64,000 bases of DNA from Bradyrhizobium sp. LLZ17 (GTDB lineage Bacteria; Pseudomonadota; Alphaproteobacteria; Rhizobiales; Xanthobacteraceae): positions 2,170,001 to 2,234,000 of the forward strand of contig NZ_CP165734.1 in assembly GCF_041200145.1 (NCBI RefSeq). The letters are read 5' to 3'. A model generated the notes under the pieces. That model was not told the DNA's origin. It was given only the letters and a program-made list of their open reading frames with translations, and made no database searches. Of this stretch, positions 1-8,483 are shown one piece after another (position 1 is the first letter of the stretch; each line of letters begins with the position of its first letter). Position numbers and translations under genes: made by a program.

Positions 1-211
1 GCGCCGCCAGCTCCATGCAGGCGGCGATGGGATGTTCGAGGCGGAACGTGATCAGCCGCTCGGCGAGGCATAGCGAGACCAGCCGCTGGGCAGAGGCCCG
101 CGACACCTGGAGCATCTTTGCGATCTCGTCCTGGGTGTGGCCGGCAATGAAATAGAGCCAGCCGGCGCGCGCGGCGTCGTCGAGCCGTGATTTTTCGTTC
201 TCGACGGCCAT
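1..211 (-). CDS. SorC-family sugar-binding transcriptional regulator, N-terminal part
   Basis: The gene runs off the left edge; only about 70 N-terminal residues are present, starting with the ATG whose complement is at 209-211. The visible part is a helix-turn-helix: a GWLYFIAGHTQDEIAK helix followed by MLQVSRASAQRLV, the pattern of SorC/DeoR-like regulators that sense sugars through a C-terminal phosphosugar-type domain (family knowledge; that domain lies outside the window). It begins 7 bp after the stop of the HAD phosphatase gene, so the two are probably co-transcribed. Such pairs occur in rhizobial polyol/sugar operons, so a sugar or sugar phosphate is the likely inducer (inference). 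Confidence 0.75.
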   Translation of the reverse strand, partial: MAVENEKSRLDDAARAGWLYFIAGHTQDEIAKMLQVSRASAQRLVSLCLAERLITFRLEHPIAACMELAA

Positions 212-218
212 GATGGCC

Positions 219-881
219 TCACGCCTCCCAGAAATCGCTCATGCGCGCGAAGACCCGATCGGCTCCGGCCGCGGACAATAACGCCTGGCCGTCACGGGCG
301 CCATAATGGCTGCCGCCGACAAATCCCCAGACCGTCATGCCGGCCGCCTTCGCGGCCTGGACGCCGCTGACGCTGTCCTCGATCACCAGCGCGCGCGAGG
401 GATCGGCCTGCATCCTCGCGGCGGCATAGAGGAAGAGATCCGGCGCCGGCTTGCCGTGCTTGACCATCTGCGCGGTGAAAAGCCGGTTGCCGAAATGGCT
501 GCGGAGGCCGGTGACGTCGAGCGACAGCGAGACACGATCGATGTCGCTGGAGGACGCGACGCAGAACGGCGCGCGCAACGCGGATATCACATCGGCGACG
601 CCTGAGATGGGTTGAAGCGACCCAGCGAAGCTGTTCAGCACATGCGACTTCAATCGCGGCAGAAAGCCGTCCGGCACGGCCTGTCCAAGGTCACGATAAT
701 GCTGCTCGATCGCCTTCGTGCTGCGTCCGAGGAAGAGTTCGAGTGCCTGTCCTTCGCTAAGCGCGATCCCAAACTCGGCCAGCACCTCCGACAGGCACCG
801 ACAGCTCAACAGCTCGCTATCGACGAGCACGCCATCGCAATCGAAGATGATGAGATCGGGCTCCGGCCGGTTTTGGTCCAT
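219..881 (-). CDS. HAD-superfamily hydrolase (phosphatase/phosphoglucomutase-like)
   Basis: A 220-residue HAD subfamily IA protein. Motif I is FDCDGVLVDSE, with the nucleophile Asp14 and the acid/base Asp16. A mid-protein SSS (in CVASSSDID) fits motif II, the Lys of KHGKPAPD fits motif III and VIEDSVSGVQAA fits motif IV. Family members dephosphorylate small phosphorylated metabolites or isomerise beta-phosphoglucose; the substrate cannot be read from sequence. It is the first gene of an operon with the SorC-type regulator 7 bp downstream. A palindrome lies about 28 bp upstream of its start. A sugar-phosphate phosphatase is the most likely role. Confidence 0.85.
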   Translation of the reverse strand: MDQNRPEPDLIIFDCDGVLVDSELLSCRCLSEVLAEFGIALSEGQALELFLGRSTKAIEQHYRDLGQAVPDGFLPRLKSHVLNSFAGSLQPISGVADVISALRAPFCVASSSDIDRVSLSLDVTGLRSHFGNRLFTAQMVKHGKPAPDLFLYAAARMQADPSRALVIEDSVSGVQAAKAAGMTVWGFVGGSHYGARDGQALLSAAGADRVFARMSDFWEA

Positions 882-908
882 CCCGCCATTCGATCATATG
901 CCCACTTC

Positions 909-924
909 GTGAGCAATAGCTCAC
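909..924. promoter_or_regulatory. Palindrome GTGAGC-N4-GCTCAC upstream of the HAD/SorC operon
   Basis: A perfect 6-bp inverted repeat (GTGAGC, AATA, GCTCAC) sits 28 bp upstream of the HAD start codon on the minus strand. Its position fits an operator for the autoregulated SorC-type protein encoded in the same operon. The binding protein is inferred, not shown. Confidence 0.4.
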
Positions 925-1052
925 TTCCGACGCCGCGTTCCCGGTGCTGCCCGCGAACGGACCAGCCCGCGCTATGCACAGACTTAACGTGATCTTAAAG
1001 TTGTGGCGCTGATCTGCTGCTCGCTCTCTCAGCAGCGAGGCGTGAGACGTTC

Positions 1053-1460
1053 ATGCTCAAGGACGGTACGTACCGGGCGTGGTTCAAGACACCGACCGGC
1101 CAAGGCACAGGCATCGCCCATGTCGCGGACGGGGTGATCTGGGGCTGCGACGGAGTCATGACGTACAGCGGCACCGTCGAGGTCAGCGGTGAGCGATTTA
1201 CCGCAACCCTCCTAACCAAGAGGCACACCGATCAGCTGCCAACAGTGTTCGGAACCGACGACGAACTCAAGCTGACGCTGGAGGGAACCTGCTCCGGCAA
1301 GATCGCTCAATACACAGCAACGGCTGAACAGTTCCCCGGCGTGCTGCTCGAAGGCACGCTCATTTACAATGAAGAGCAGCCGCCCGCGCCGGCAGCGCAA
1401 CAGCCGGCGCCAAAATTCGACCCGTCCAAGCTCCCAAAATTACCAAAGCGCTCCCGCTGA
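1053..1460 (+). CDS. GrlR-like small protein
   Basis: A 135-residue cytoplasmic protein with no signal peptide. The pattern LKDGTYRAWFKTPTGQGTG, a glycine-rich turn (DGVIWGCDGVMTYSG) and a later GTDDELKLTLEGTC strand resembles the GrlR family of beta-barrel regulators, first known as a negative regulator of enterobacterial type III secretion but common in rhizobia outside that context. The C-terminus is a proline/alanine-rich tail ending PKLPKRSR. It stands alone, divergent from the HAD operon, with a GAGG sequence about 11 bp before the ATG. The function in this organism is unknown. Confidence 0.65.
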   Translation: MLKDGTYRAWFKTPTGQGTGIAHVADGVIWGCDGVMTYSGTVEVSGERFTATLLTKRHTDQLPTVFGTDDELKLTLEGTCSGKIAQYTATAEQFPGVLLEGTLIYNEEQPPAPAAQQPAPKFDPSKLPKLPKRSR

Positions 1461-1517
1461 CCGCACGAGAGGCGCCGACGCGCACGAGCGAACCCGCCGG
1501 GCGCAGTTGATCGCGCC

Positions 1518-2708
1518 CTACCTCCGCTGATTATAGACGTCGATGCACACGGCTCCGAGCAGCACCAGGCCCTTGATCACCTGCTGGTAGTCGATGCCGA
1601 TGCCGAGGATGGACATGCCGTTGTTCATCACGCCCATGATCATCGCGCCGACCACGGCGCCGCCGACCCGACCCACACCGCCATAGGCCGAAGCGCCGCC
1701 GATGAAGCAGGCGGCGATGACGTCGAGCTCGAAGCCAAGACCGGCCTTGGGCGTCGCGGTGTTAAGGCGCGCGGCGAATACGAGGCCGGCAAGCGCGGCC
1801 AGCACGCCCATGTTGACGAAGGTGAAGAAGGTCAACCGCTCGGTCTTGATGCCCGACAGGCCGGCCGCCTTGGCATTGCCGCCGACGGCATAGATGTGCC
1901 GGCCGATCACGGTGCGCCGGGTGACGAAGCCGTACAGCGCGATCAGTACGCTCATGATCACCAGCACGTTGGGCAGGCCGCGATAGGTCGCGATCAGATA
2001 GGTGAAGTAGAGCACCGCGCAGGCCAGCACGATGCTCTTACCCAGGAAGAACGCATAGGGCTCGGCCTCGATCCCGTGCGACAGCTCGCGCGCCCGGCCC
2101 CTGGCGCTGGCATAGACCATCCCCAGCGCCAGCACGGCGCCGATCAGCATCGAGGTCGGATGCAGCGTGCCGGCTTCGGGCAGCAGTTCGGGGATGAAGC
2201 CCGACGACAGCTTCTGGAACGTCGACGGGAACGGCCCAAGCGACTGCCCTTGCAACACCGCGAGCGCAAGCCCCTTGAACACGAGCATGCCGGCCAGCGT
2301 CACGATGAAGGACGGGATCTTGAAATAGGCAACCCAGTAGCCTTGCGCGGCGCCGATGGCCGCGCCAACCACGAGGCAGGCGATGAAGGCGAGCGTGTAA
2401 TCGACCTTGTACGTCACCATCAGCAAGGCAGCCACGGCACCGACGAAGCCCGCGACCGAACCGACCGAAAGATCGATGTGTCCGGTCACGATCACCAGCA
2501 GCATGCCCAGCGCCATGATGACGATGTAGCTGTTCTGGAGCACCAGATTGGTCAGGTTGAGCGGCTGGAGCAGCGTGCCGCCGGTCATCACCTGGAAGAA
2601 CAGCATGATCGCGATCAGCGACATCAGCATGCCGTAATTGCGCAAATTGTTCTTGATGAAGCTGCCGTGCTGGCGCTCCTCGGGCAGCGAAACCGTCTTG
2701 TCGGTCAT
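1518..2708 (-). CDS. gguB: Multiple-sugar ABC transporter permease GguB (MmsB type)
   Basis: A 396-residue integral membrane protein of the branched-chain/sugar permease family (BPD_transp_2). About ten hydrophobic segments are visible, plus the family motif GHIDLSVGSVAGF near residue 75. The C-terminal region has FIGGASAYGGVGRVGGAVVGA, typical of XylH/GguB. Its start overlaps the stop of the upstream ATPase gene (ATGA at 2705-2708), so the two are translationally coupled. With ChvE and GguA it forms the periplasmic-binding-protein importer for galactose, glucose, arabinose and related sugars known from Agrobacterium and Bradyrhizobium. Confidence 0.92.
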   Translation of the reverse strand: MTDKTVSLPEERQHGSFIKNNLRNYGMLMSLIAIMLFFQVMTGGTLLQPLNLTNLVLQNSYIVIMALGMLLVIVTGHIDLSVGSVAGFVGAVAALLMVTYKVDYTLAFIACLVVGAAIGAAQGYWVAYFKIPSFIVTLAGMLVFKGLALAVLQGQSLGPFPSTFQKLSSGFIPELLPEAGTLHPTSMLIGAVLALGMVYASARGRARELSHGIEAEPYAFFLGKSIVLACAVLYFTYLIATYRGLPNVLVIMSVLIALYGFVTRRTVIGRHIYAVGGNAKAAGLSGIKTERLTFFTFVNMGVLAALAGLVFAARLNTATPKAGLGFELDVIAACFIGGASAYGGVGRVGGAVVGAMIMGVMNNGMSILGIGIDYQQVIKGLVLLGAVCIDVYNQRR

Positions 2709-4282
2709 GGCTGCATTCCTCCCATCTCCGCGGCCTCAGGCACGCCGTTTCCATTGCTTCGTTCATTGCGCATGATGGCGCGCATGATCTTTTCCTGCGT
2801 CGCCTCGGTGCCCGGGAACTCGCCGACGAAGGCGCCGTCATTCATGACACAGATGCGGTCGCAGATGCCAAGCAGTTCGGGCATCTCCGAGGAGATAACC
2901 ACGACGCCGCGGCCGGCTTCCGCAAGCTCGTTGATGATACAGTAAATCTCGTATTTGGCACCGACATCGATGCCCCGGGTCGGCTCGTCCAGGATCAAGA
3001 CCTTGGGATCGGTCATCAGCCATTTCGACAAGACCACCTTCTGCTGGTTACCGCCGGACAGTTGGCCGGTCTCCTGGTAGACGTCGGAGCAGCGAATCCG
3101 CATCCGGTTCCGGTAGTCGGTGGCGACTTTGAGCTCGGCGATGTCGTCGATTACCCGGCCAGGCGCGACCTGGTCGAGGCTCGCCAGGGTGATGTTCTTG
3201 CGGACGTCGTCGGCCAGGATCAGCCCGAGCTGCTTGCGGTCCTCGGTGACATAGGCAAGGCCGGCGTCGATCGCGGCCGCGACGTTCGGCAGCGCGATCT
3301 GATGGCCCTCGAGCGCGATGCGGCCGCTGATATTGGTGCCCCAGGCGCGGCCGAACAGGCTCATCGCGAACTCGGTGCGGCCGGCGCCCATCAGCCCGGC
3401 GATGCCCACGACCTCGCCGCGCCTGACGCCGAAATTGACGTTCTTGATCACCTGCCGCTCGGGATGGATCGGGTGATAGACCGACCAGTTCTCCACGGCG
3501 AGGACCGGTTCGCCGATCTTGGCGCTGCGCTCGGGGAAGCGATGGGCGAGATCGCGGTTGACCATGCTGCGGATGATGCGGTCTTCCTGGATCGCCTCGG
3601 TGCGGCAATCGATGCCGTCGACGGTGCGGCCGTCGCGCAGCACGGTGATGTGATCGGCGACGCGGGCGACCTCGTTGAGCTTGTGCGAGATCAGGATCGA
3701 CGCGATGCCCTGCTCGCGGAAGGTCATCAGGCGTTCGAGCAGAGCCGCGCTGTCGGCCTCGTTGAGGCTGGCGGTCGGCTCGTCCAGGATCAGCATCCGC
3801 ACCCGCTTGGAGAGCGCCTTTGCGATCTCCACGAGCTGCTGCTTGCCGACGCCGATATCGGTGATCAGCGTATCCGGGGATTCCTTCAGGCCGACCTGCG
3901 CCAAGAGATCGCGCGTGCGCCGGTACACCTCGTCGCGGTCGATCACCCCTAATCTTGACGGCGGATGCGACAGGAAGATGTTCTCCGCGATCGACATCAG
4001 CGGGATCAGCGCCAGCTCCTGGTGAATGATGATGATTCCGAGCGCTTCGGAATCGTTGATGTCGCGAAAAAGCCGCTCCTCGCCGTCGAAGATGATGGTG
4101 CCCTCGTAGCTGCCATGCGGATAGACCCCGCTCAGCACCTTCATCAGCGTGGATTTGCCTGCGCCGTTCTCGCCGACGAGGGCGTGGATCTGGCCGGCCT
4201 CGACCGAGAAGTTGACGTCGCGCAGCGCCTGCACGCCGGCAAAGCTCTTGCTGACGTTGCGCATCTCCAGCATTGCAGTCAT
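2705..4282 (-). CDS. gguA: Multiple-sugar ABC transporter ATP-binding protein GguA (MmsA type)
   Basis: About 525 residues with two fused ABC ATPase halves, as in XylG/MglA/GguA. The first Walker A is GENGAGKS (about residues 37-44) and its Walker B is LILDEPTASL. The second half has LSGGNQQKVVLSKWL and LILDEPTRGID. The second half lacks a canonical Walker A, which is usual for this family. The reading frame continues upstream into the intergenic repeat, but the start chosen (MTAMLEMRN, complement of 4280-4282) follows an AAGGAGGG ribosome-binding site and gives the normal family length. It powers sugar import together with GguB and ChvE. Confidence 0.93.
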   Translation of the reverse strand: MTAMLEMRNVSKSFAGVQALRDVNFSVEAGQIHALVGENGAGKSTLMKVLSGVYPHGSYEGTIIFDGEERLFRDINDSEALGIIIIHQELALIPLMSIAENIFLSHPPSRLGVIDRDEVYRRTRDLLAQVGLKESPDTLITDIGVGKQQLVEIAKALSKRVRMLILDEPTASLNEADSAALLERLMTFREQGIASILISHKLNEVARVADHITVLRDGRTVDGIDCRTEAIQEDRIIRSMVNRDLAHRFPERSAKIGEPVLAVENWSVYHPIHPERQVIKNVNFGVRRGEVVGIAGLMGAGRTEFAMSLFGRAWGTNISGRIALEGHQIALPNVAAAIDAGLAYVTEDRKQLGLILADDVRKNITLASLDQVAPGRVIDDIAELKVATDYRNRMRIRCSDVYQETGQLSGGNQQKVVLSKWLMTDPKVLILDEPTRGIDVGAKYEIYCIINELAEAGRGVVVISSEMPELLGICDRICVMNDGAFVGEFPGTEATQEKIMRAIMRNERSNGNGVPEAAEMGGMQP

Positions 4283-4300
4283 CGCTTCATGTCCCTCCTT

Positions 4301-4441
4301 CGCCTCTCCCCGCTTGCGGGGAGAGGCCGAAATGCGCGCGTAGCGCGGATTTCGGGTGAGGGGAGTCTCCACAAGGACAACTGGCCGTGTGGAGAAACCC
4401 CTCACCCCAACCCTCTCCCCGTAAGAACGGGGCGAGGGAGA
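4301..4441. repeat. Dispersed palindromic intergenic repeat, family A
   Basis: About 140 bp between chvE and gguA, bounded by CTCTCCCCGC/GCGGGGAGAG-type hairpins with a central segment containing GGTGAGGGG and CCCCTCACCC. Related copies occur at 32319-32453, 38891-39051 and 53501-53625. Elements of this kind are common between genes of Bradyrhizobium and can form strong RNA hairpins, so this copy may reduce read-through from chvE into gguA (inference). Confidence 0.75.
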
Positions 4442-4451
4442 CGAAAGAATC

Positions 4452-5525
4452 TTACTGGAACTGCGCCTTCTTGTAGTAGCCGCTGTCGACCAGAACCTTC
4501 TCCCAGTTGCTCTTGTCGACGACCACCGGCTTGAGCAGATAGGACGGCACGGTCTTGACGCCGTTCTCGTAGGTCTTGGTGTCGTTGACGGTGACCTGCT
4601 TGCCGGCGAGCGCCGCATCGACCATGTCGGCGGTCACCTTGGCGAGATCGCGGGTGTCCTTGAAGATGGTCGAGTACTGGTCACCGCGCAGCATCGCCTT
4701 GATCGAGGGCACCTCGGCATCCTGACCGCTGATGATCGGCATCGGCTGATCGGCGCTGCCATAGCCCACGCCCTTCAGCGAGGAGATGATACCGATCGAG
4801 AGGCCGTCATAAGGCGACAGCACGGCGTTGACCTTCTTCTTGCCGTAGTAGGCGCTGAGCAGGTTGTCCATGCGGGCCTGCGCAGTGGCGCCGTCCCAAC
4901 GCAAAGTCGCGACCTTGTCCATGCCCATCTGGCCGGAGGCGACGACGAGCTTGCCACTGTCGATGTACGGCTTCAGCACGCTCATCGCGCCGTTGTAGAA
5001 GAAGTAGGCGTTGTTGTCGTCGGGCGAGCCGCCGAACAGCTCGATATTGAACGGACCCTTGCCCTCCTTGAGGCCGAGCCCCTTCTCGATCGATTGCGCC
5101 TGGAGCACGCCGACCTGGAAATTGTCGAAGGTGGCGTAATAGTCGACGTTCGGCGTGCCGCGGATCAGGCGGTCATAGGCGATCACGATGATGCCCTTGG
5201 CCTTGGCCTGCTTCAGCACGTCGGAGAGGGTGGTGCCGTCGATAGCGGCAATCACCAGCGCTTTCGCGCCCTTGGTCACCATGTTCTCGACCTGCGAGAG
5301 CTGGTTCGGAATGTCGTCCTCGGCATATTGCAGGTCGGTGTTGTAGCCGCGCTCCTTCAGCGTCTTCACCATGTTGTTGCCGTCGTCGATCCAGCGCGCG
5401 GAAGACTTCGTCGGCATGGCGATGCCGACGCTCGCCTTGTCCTGCGCCGAGGCGGTGATGGCCGAAGCCATCGTCGCAGCGCCGGCCAGGGCCAGCGCGA
5501 GGAACGTCGTTTTCAGTTTCAGCAT
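4452..5525 (-). CDS. chvE: Periplasmic sugar-binding protein ChvE
   Basis: A 357-residue periplasmic binding protein of the ribose/xylose class (Peripla_BP_4). The signal peptide covers roughly residues 1-27 (hydrophobic core [15 protein letters not shown]). The mature part starts near [21 protein letters not shown], a ChvE hallmark, and ends [15 protein letters not shown] ribosome-binding site precedes the ATG at 5523-5525. In Agrobacterium ChvE binds arabinose, galactose, glucose and other aldoses and also presents them to VirA; no VirA partner is visible here, so transport is the supported role. It is first in the chvE-gguA-gguB order and starts 74 bp downstream of the lactonase gene. Confidence 0.94.
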   Translation of the reverse strand: MLKLKTTFLALALAGAATMASAITASAQDKASVGIAMPTKSSARWIDDGNNMVKTLKERGYNTDLQYAEDDIPNQLSQVENMVTKGAKALVIAAIDGTTLSDVLKQAKAKGIIVIAYDRLIRGTPNVDYYATFDNFQVGVLQAQSIEKGLGLKEGKGPFNIELFGGSPDDNNAYFFYNGAMSVLKPYIDSGKLVVASGQMGMDKVATLRWDGATAQARMDNLLSAYYGKKKVNAVLSPYDGLSIGIISSLKGVGYGSADQPMPIISGQDAEVPSIKAMLRGDQYSTIFKDTRDLAKVTADMVDAALAGKQVTVNDTKTYENGVKTVPSYLLKPVVVDKSNWEKVLVDSGYYKKAQFQ

Positions 5526-5599
5526 ATTTCACTCCCTTGGGTGTCAGACTGTGTTTTTAGCTTCGTCGAGAACGTTGGTGGTGGGCTGCTTGCGGCCTC

Positions 5600-6481
5600 C
5601 TATGTGAGCTTGACGTCCGGCTCCGCACGTCCGCGCGCGGATGCCTCGAGCAGAAAAGTGCAGCCGGCTTGCGGATCGGCGGCGCGCGCCGCGCCGTCCA
5701 TGTCCTGCCAGGCAGATGTGACCAGCAAGCGCGACAGATCTGGTCCGACAAAGGCCGGACAGCTCGCCTGCCGCGCGGGCACGCGCAGCGAGCGCAGGCG
5801 CTCACCCCGGGGAGAGTAGACATCGATCCGGCTTCCGCCCCAGCAGGCGTTCCAGATCTGCCCATCGGCATCGCACACCGAGCCATCGAGGCCGCCGGTG
5901 CCGGTGTGCCGCAACAGCAGCTCCGCTTCGCCGCGCGGCAGACCGGTCGCGGGATCAAGCCGAACGGAATAGAGCACCGCGCGCGCGGTATCGGCGAAGT
6001 AGCCGGTGGCGCCGTCGGGCGAGAAGCAGATCGAGTTGGGGATGGTGATGCCTGGAAACAGCGTCGAGATCTTGCCACCATGAAGCGCGTAGATCGCCCC
6101 CGCCCCCGGCTCGGCCTTGCGCCCCATGGTCCCGATCCAGAACGTGCCGGACTGATGCACGCGGCAATCGTTCGAGCGCGTGTCGGGATTGTCCGCTTCG
6201 AGCGGGAGGAACAGCGTCATCGCGCCATCGGCGAGTGTGCGAATATAGAGGCCGTCTTCCGCCGCGATCAATTGCCGTTCGGCATCGACGCGCCCGAGCG
6301 CGCTCGCCATCCGTCCGAGCGCGTGGACGCGAATGCTGCGGCTGCCAAGATGCGCCTCGAACAGCTTGCCCTCGCGGATGTCGAACCACCAGGCGGTATC
6401 GCTGGTCAGATCATAGCTCGGCCCTTCGCCGAGATGACACTGTTCGGCGGACAGAACCGCGGTCGGCACCTCTTCGATCAT
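5600..6481 (-). CDS. SMP-30/gluconolactonase-family sugar lactonase
   Basis: A 293-residue six-bladed beta-propeller lactonase. CHLGEGPSYD carries the metal-binding Glu19; further likely metal ligands are the Asn of TIPNSICFSPDG and the Asp of GGLDGSVCDADG. Family members hydrolyse aldonolactones, for example L-arabinono-1,4-lactone or galactonolactone. Its ATG overlaps the stop of the mutarotase gene (ATGA, 6478-6481), and the sugar 1-dehydrogenase is two genes upstream. It is therefore best read as the second step of an oxidative sugar pathway. The exact lactone is not determined. Confidence 0.88.
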   Translation of the reverse strand: MIEEVPTAVLSAEQCHLGEGPSYDLTSDTAWWFDIREGKLFEAHLGSRSIRVHALGRMASALGRVDAERQLIAAEDGLYIRTLADGAMTLFLPLEADNPDTRSNDCRVHQSGTFWIGTMGRKAEPGAGAIYALHGGKISTLFPGITIPNSICFSPDGATGYFADTARAVLYSVRLDPATGLPRGEAELLLRHTGTGGLDGSVCDADGQIWNACWGGSRIDVYSPRGERLRSLRVPARQASCPAFVGPDLSRLLVTSAWQDMDGAARAADPQAGCTFLLEASARGRAEPDVKLT

Positions 6482-7554
6482 GGCGCCCTCACCACGAATC
6501 GATAGACCGTGCGATGCCGATAGACTTGGGCGGGATCGAGGCGCGCGCTCGGGAAATCCGGCCGGTTCGGCGCATTCGGCCAGATGTGCGGCTCCAGGCA
6601 GATGGCGTCCGACTGCCGGATCAGCTTGCCACCTTTGCCCGAAATGGTGCCGTCGAGGTAATTGCCGGAATAGACCTGGAGACCGGGCTGATCGGTGAAC
6701 AGCTCCATGACCCGCCCGGAGCGCGGCGCTTCCAGCCGCGCCGCGAAAGCAAGCTTGCCGTCGCGCCCGAGGCAGTAGGTGTGGTCGTAGCCCCTGCCGT
6801 TGCGCAATTGCTGATCGTCTTCGCGGATGCGTTCGCCGACCCGCCGCGCATCGCGGAAATCAAACGGCGAGCCGGCCACCGCGCGCGGCGGCTCCGGGAG
6901 CGGAATAGCGGTCGGATCGATCGCGAGAAAATGCTCGGCCGCGACCGTCAGCTTGTGGTCCAGGGTGGACGTGGCTGAGGTCGCGCCTTCCAGGTTGAAG
7001 AAGCTGTGATTGGTCAGGTTGACAATGGTCGGACGGTCCGTCCGCGCCTCCATGCTGAGCGACAGCTCAGTCGGACCGGTGATGCTATAGGTCAGGCGCA
7101 CGTCAAGCCGGCCGGGATAGTTTTCCTCGCCATGCGGGCTCGTATAAGTGAGCGTCACCGCCGGCTCTGCGCCCTCCTCGATCCCCGCGATCTGCCAGAG
7201 CTTGCGGTCGAAGCCATCCAAACCGCCATGCAGCGCATTGGGGCCGTTGTTGACGGCAAGCTGCACCTTCTCGCCATCGAGCGAAAATTGTCCGTCAGCA
7301 ATACGGTTGGCGTAGCGCCCAACGGTGGCGCCGAAGAATTTTCGTTCGGCGAGATAGCCGGCAAACGCATCGTGCCCGAGCACGACGTCGTCGTAACGTC
7401 CCTTTGCATCCGGCGCGATCAGCGCCTGGATCACCGCACCATGGGTGATGAAGCGTGCTTCGAACCCGCCCTCCCCGCGCAGCACGATGCGCTCCACGGA
7501 TCGACCGTCCGGCAGCGTTCCAAAGACGTCTTTTGTTATTTTGGCGCCAGCCAT
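6478..7554 (-). CDS. galM: Aldose 1-epimerase (mutarotase)
   Basis: A 358-residue GalM-family protein. The two active-site histidines lie in NALHGGLDGFD and VNLTNHSFFNLEG, and the catalytic glutamate in AICLEPHIWPNAPN. It interconverts alpha and beta anomers of aldoses, supplying the anomer used by the neighbouring dehydrogenase. The frame is open further upstream, but the start chosen (MAGAKITKDVFG, complement of 7552-7554) lies 2 bp after the stop of the dehydrogenase gene and gives the usual length. No signal peptide is seen, so it acts in the cytoplasm. Confidence 0.92.
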   Translation of the reverse strand: MAGAKITKDVFGTLPDGRSVERIVLRGEGGFEARFITHGAVIQALIAPDAKGRYDDVVLGHDAFAGYLAERKFFGATVGRYANRIADGQFSLDGEKVQLAVNNGPNALHGGLDGFDRKLWQIAGIEEGAEPAVTLTYTSPHGEENYPGRLDVRLTYSITGPTELSLSMEARTDRPTIVNLTNHSFFNLEGATSATSTLDHKLTVAAEHFLAIDPTAIPLPEPPRAVAGSPFDFRDARRVGERIREDDQQLRNGRGYDHTYCLGRDGKLAFAARLEAPRSGRVMELFTDQPGLQVYSGNYLDGTISGKGGKLIRQSDAICLEPHIWPNAPNRPDFPSARLDPAQVYRHRTVYRFVVRAP

Positions 7555-7556
7555 GC

Positions 7557-8483
7557 CTAGTCCATGAACGGTTCGACGATCGTGCGTTTGCCGAGCAGGA
7601 AAGCATCGGCGACGAGACGAAGCGGTGCCAGATCGACATCGCTCGCGCCGGTCGGGGTCAGCTCGACAAAGCGCCGGTACAGCTCGCGATATTCCTGATC
7701 GGGCGCCTCGGCAAGCAGTTTCCCCTCGACAGCCATGCGCCGCCCCCCGCCTGACAATAGCATCTGGCCCTGATCGGTTTCCACGACGATATCCCAGCTC
7801 TGCGGGCCGGTCTGGCGGAAGTCGAATTCGGCGGTGACCGGCAGGCCGCTGATGTCGGTCAAGGTCAGGTTCGCCGCAATCGGCGCCTGGCGATTGGCGG
7901 GAAAGGCAAGCTCGGCCGCGACGACGAACACCGGCCTCGGCAGGATGCGGGTCAGGATCGAGAGCGCGTTGATGCCGGGATCGAACACGCCAAGCCCGCC
8001 GGGCTCCCAGATCCAGGCCTGTCCGGGATGCCAGACGCGGACGTCTTCCTTCCAGCTGATGTGCACTGAGGTGATCCGCCGCGCCGCGAGCCATTCGCGC
8101 GCCGGCTCGACCGCCGGCGCATAGCGCGAATGCCAGGTCGCAAACAATGTGCGTTTCGCATCAGCCGCCATCGCGATCAGCGGATCGAGCTCGGCAACAC
8201 CGGTGCCGGGCGGCTTCTCCAGCATCACATGCTTGCCGGCTTTGAGCGCAGCGGCGGCCTGCGCGCGACGCACCTGCGGAGGGGTGCAGAGCGAGACCGC
8301 GTCGATCGCAGGCCCCTTCTCCAGCAGTTCCTCGATGGTCGCAAAATGCGGCAGGCCCGGCAATTCGGCATTGCGGCTCGCGACCGCAGCGAGCGTCGCG
8401 CCCGGCGTCGCGGCGATCGCACCGACATGCTGGTCGCGCGCGATCTTGCCGAAGCCGACGATGGCGATGCGAAGTTCAGTCAC
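7557..8483 (-). CDS. Gfo/Idh/MocA sugar 1-dehydrogenase (L-arabinose/D-galactose type)
   Basis: A 308-residue NAD(P)-dependent oxidoreductase. The Rossmann motif is GFGKIARDQH, followed by SLCTPPQVR and the catalytic EKPPGTG. The spacing and sequence style match the L-arabinose 1-dehydrogenase of Azospirillum and the D-galactose 1-dehydrogenases of pseudomonads (about 309 residues), which oxidise the sugar to its lactone. The start codon is GTG (complement of 8481-8483) and overlaps the regulator's TGA. The adjacent mutarotase, lactonase and sugar importer all support a pentose/hexose oxidation role. Arabinose versus galactose specificity cannot be decided. Confidence 0.85.
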   Translation of the reverse strand: MTELRIAIVGFGKIARDQHVGAIAATPGATLAAVASRNAELPGLPHFATIEELLEKGPAIDAVSLCTPPQVRRAQAAAALKAGKHVMLEKPPGTGVAELDPLIAMAADAKRTLFATWHSRYAPAVEPAREWLAARRITSVHISWKEDVRVWHPGQAWIWEPGGLGVFDPGINALSILTRILPRPVFVVAAELAFPANRQAPIAANLTLTDISGLPVTAEFDFRQTGPQSWDIVVETDQGQMLLSGGGRRMAVEGKLLAEAPDQEYRELYRRFVELTPTGASDVDLAPLRLVADAFLLGKRTIVEPFMD

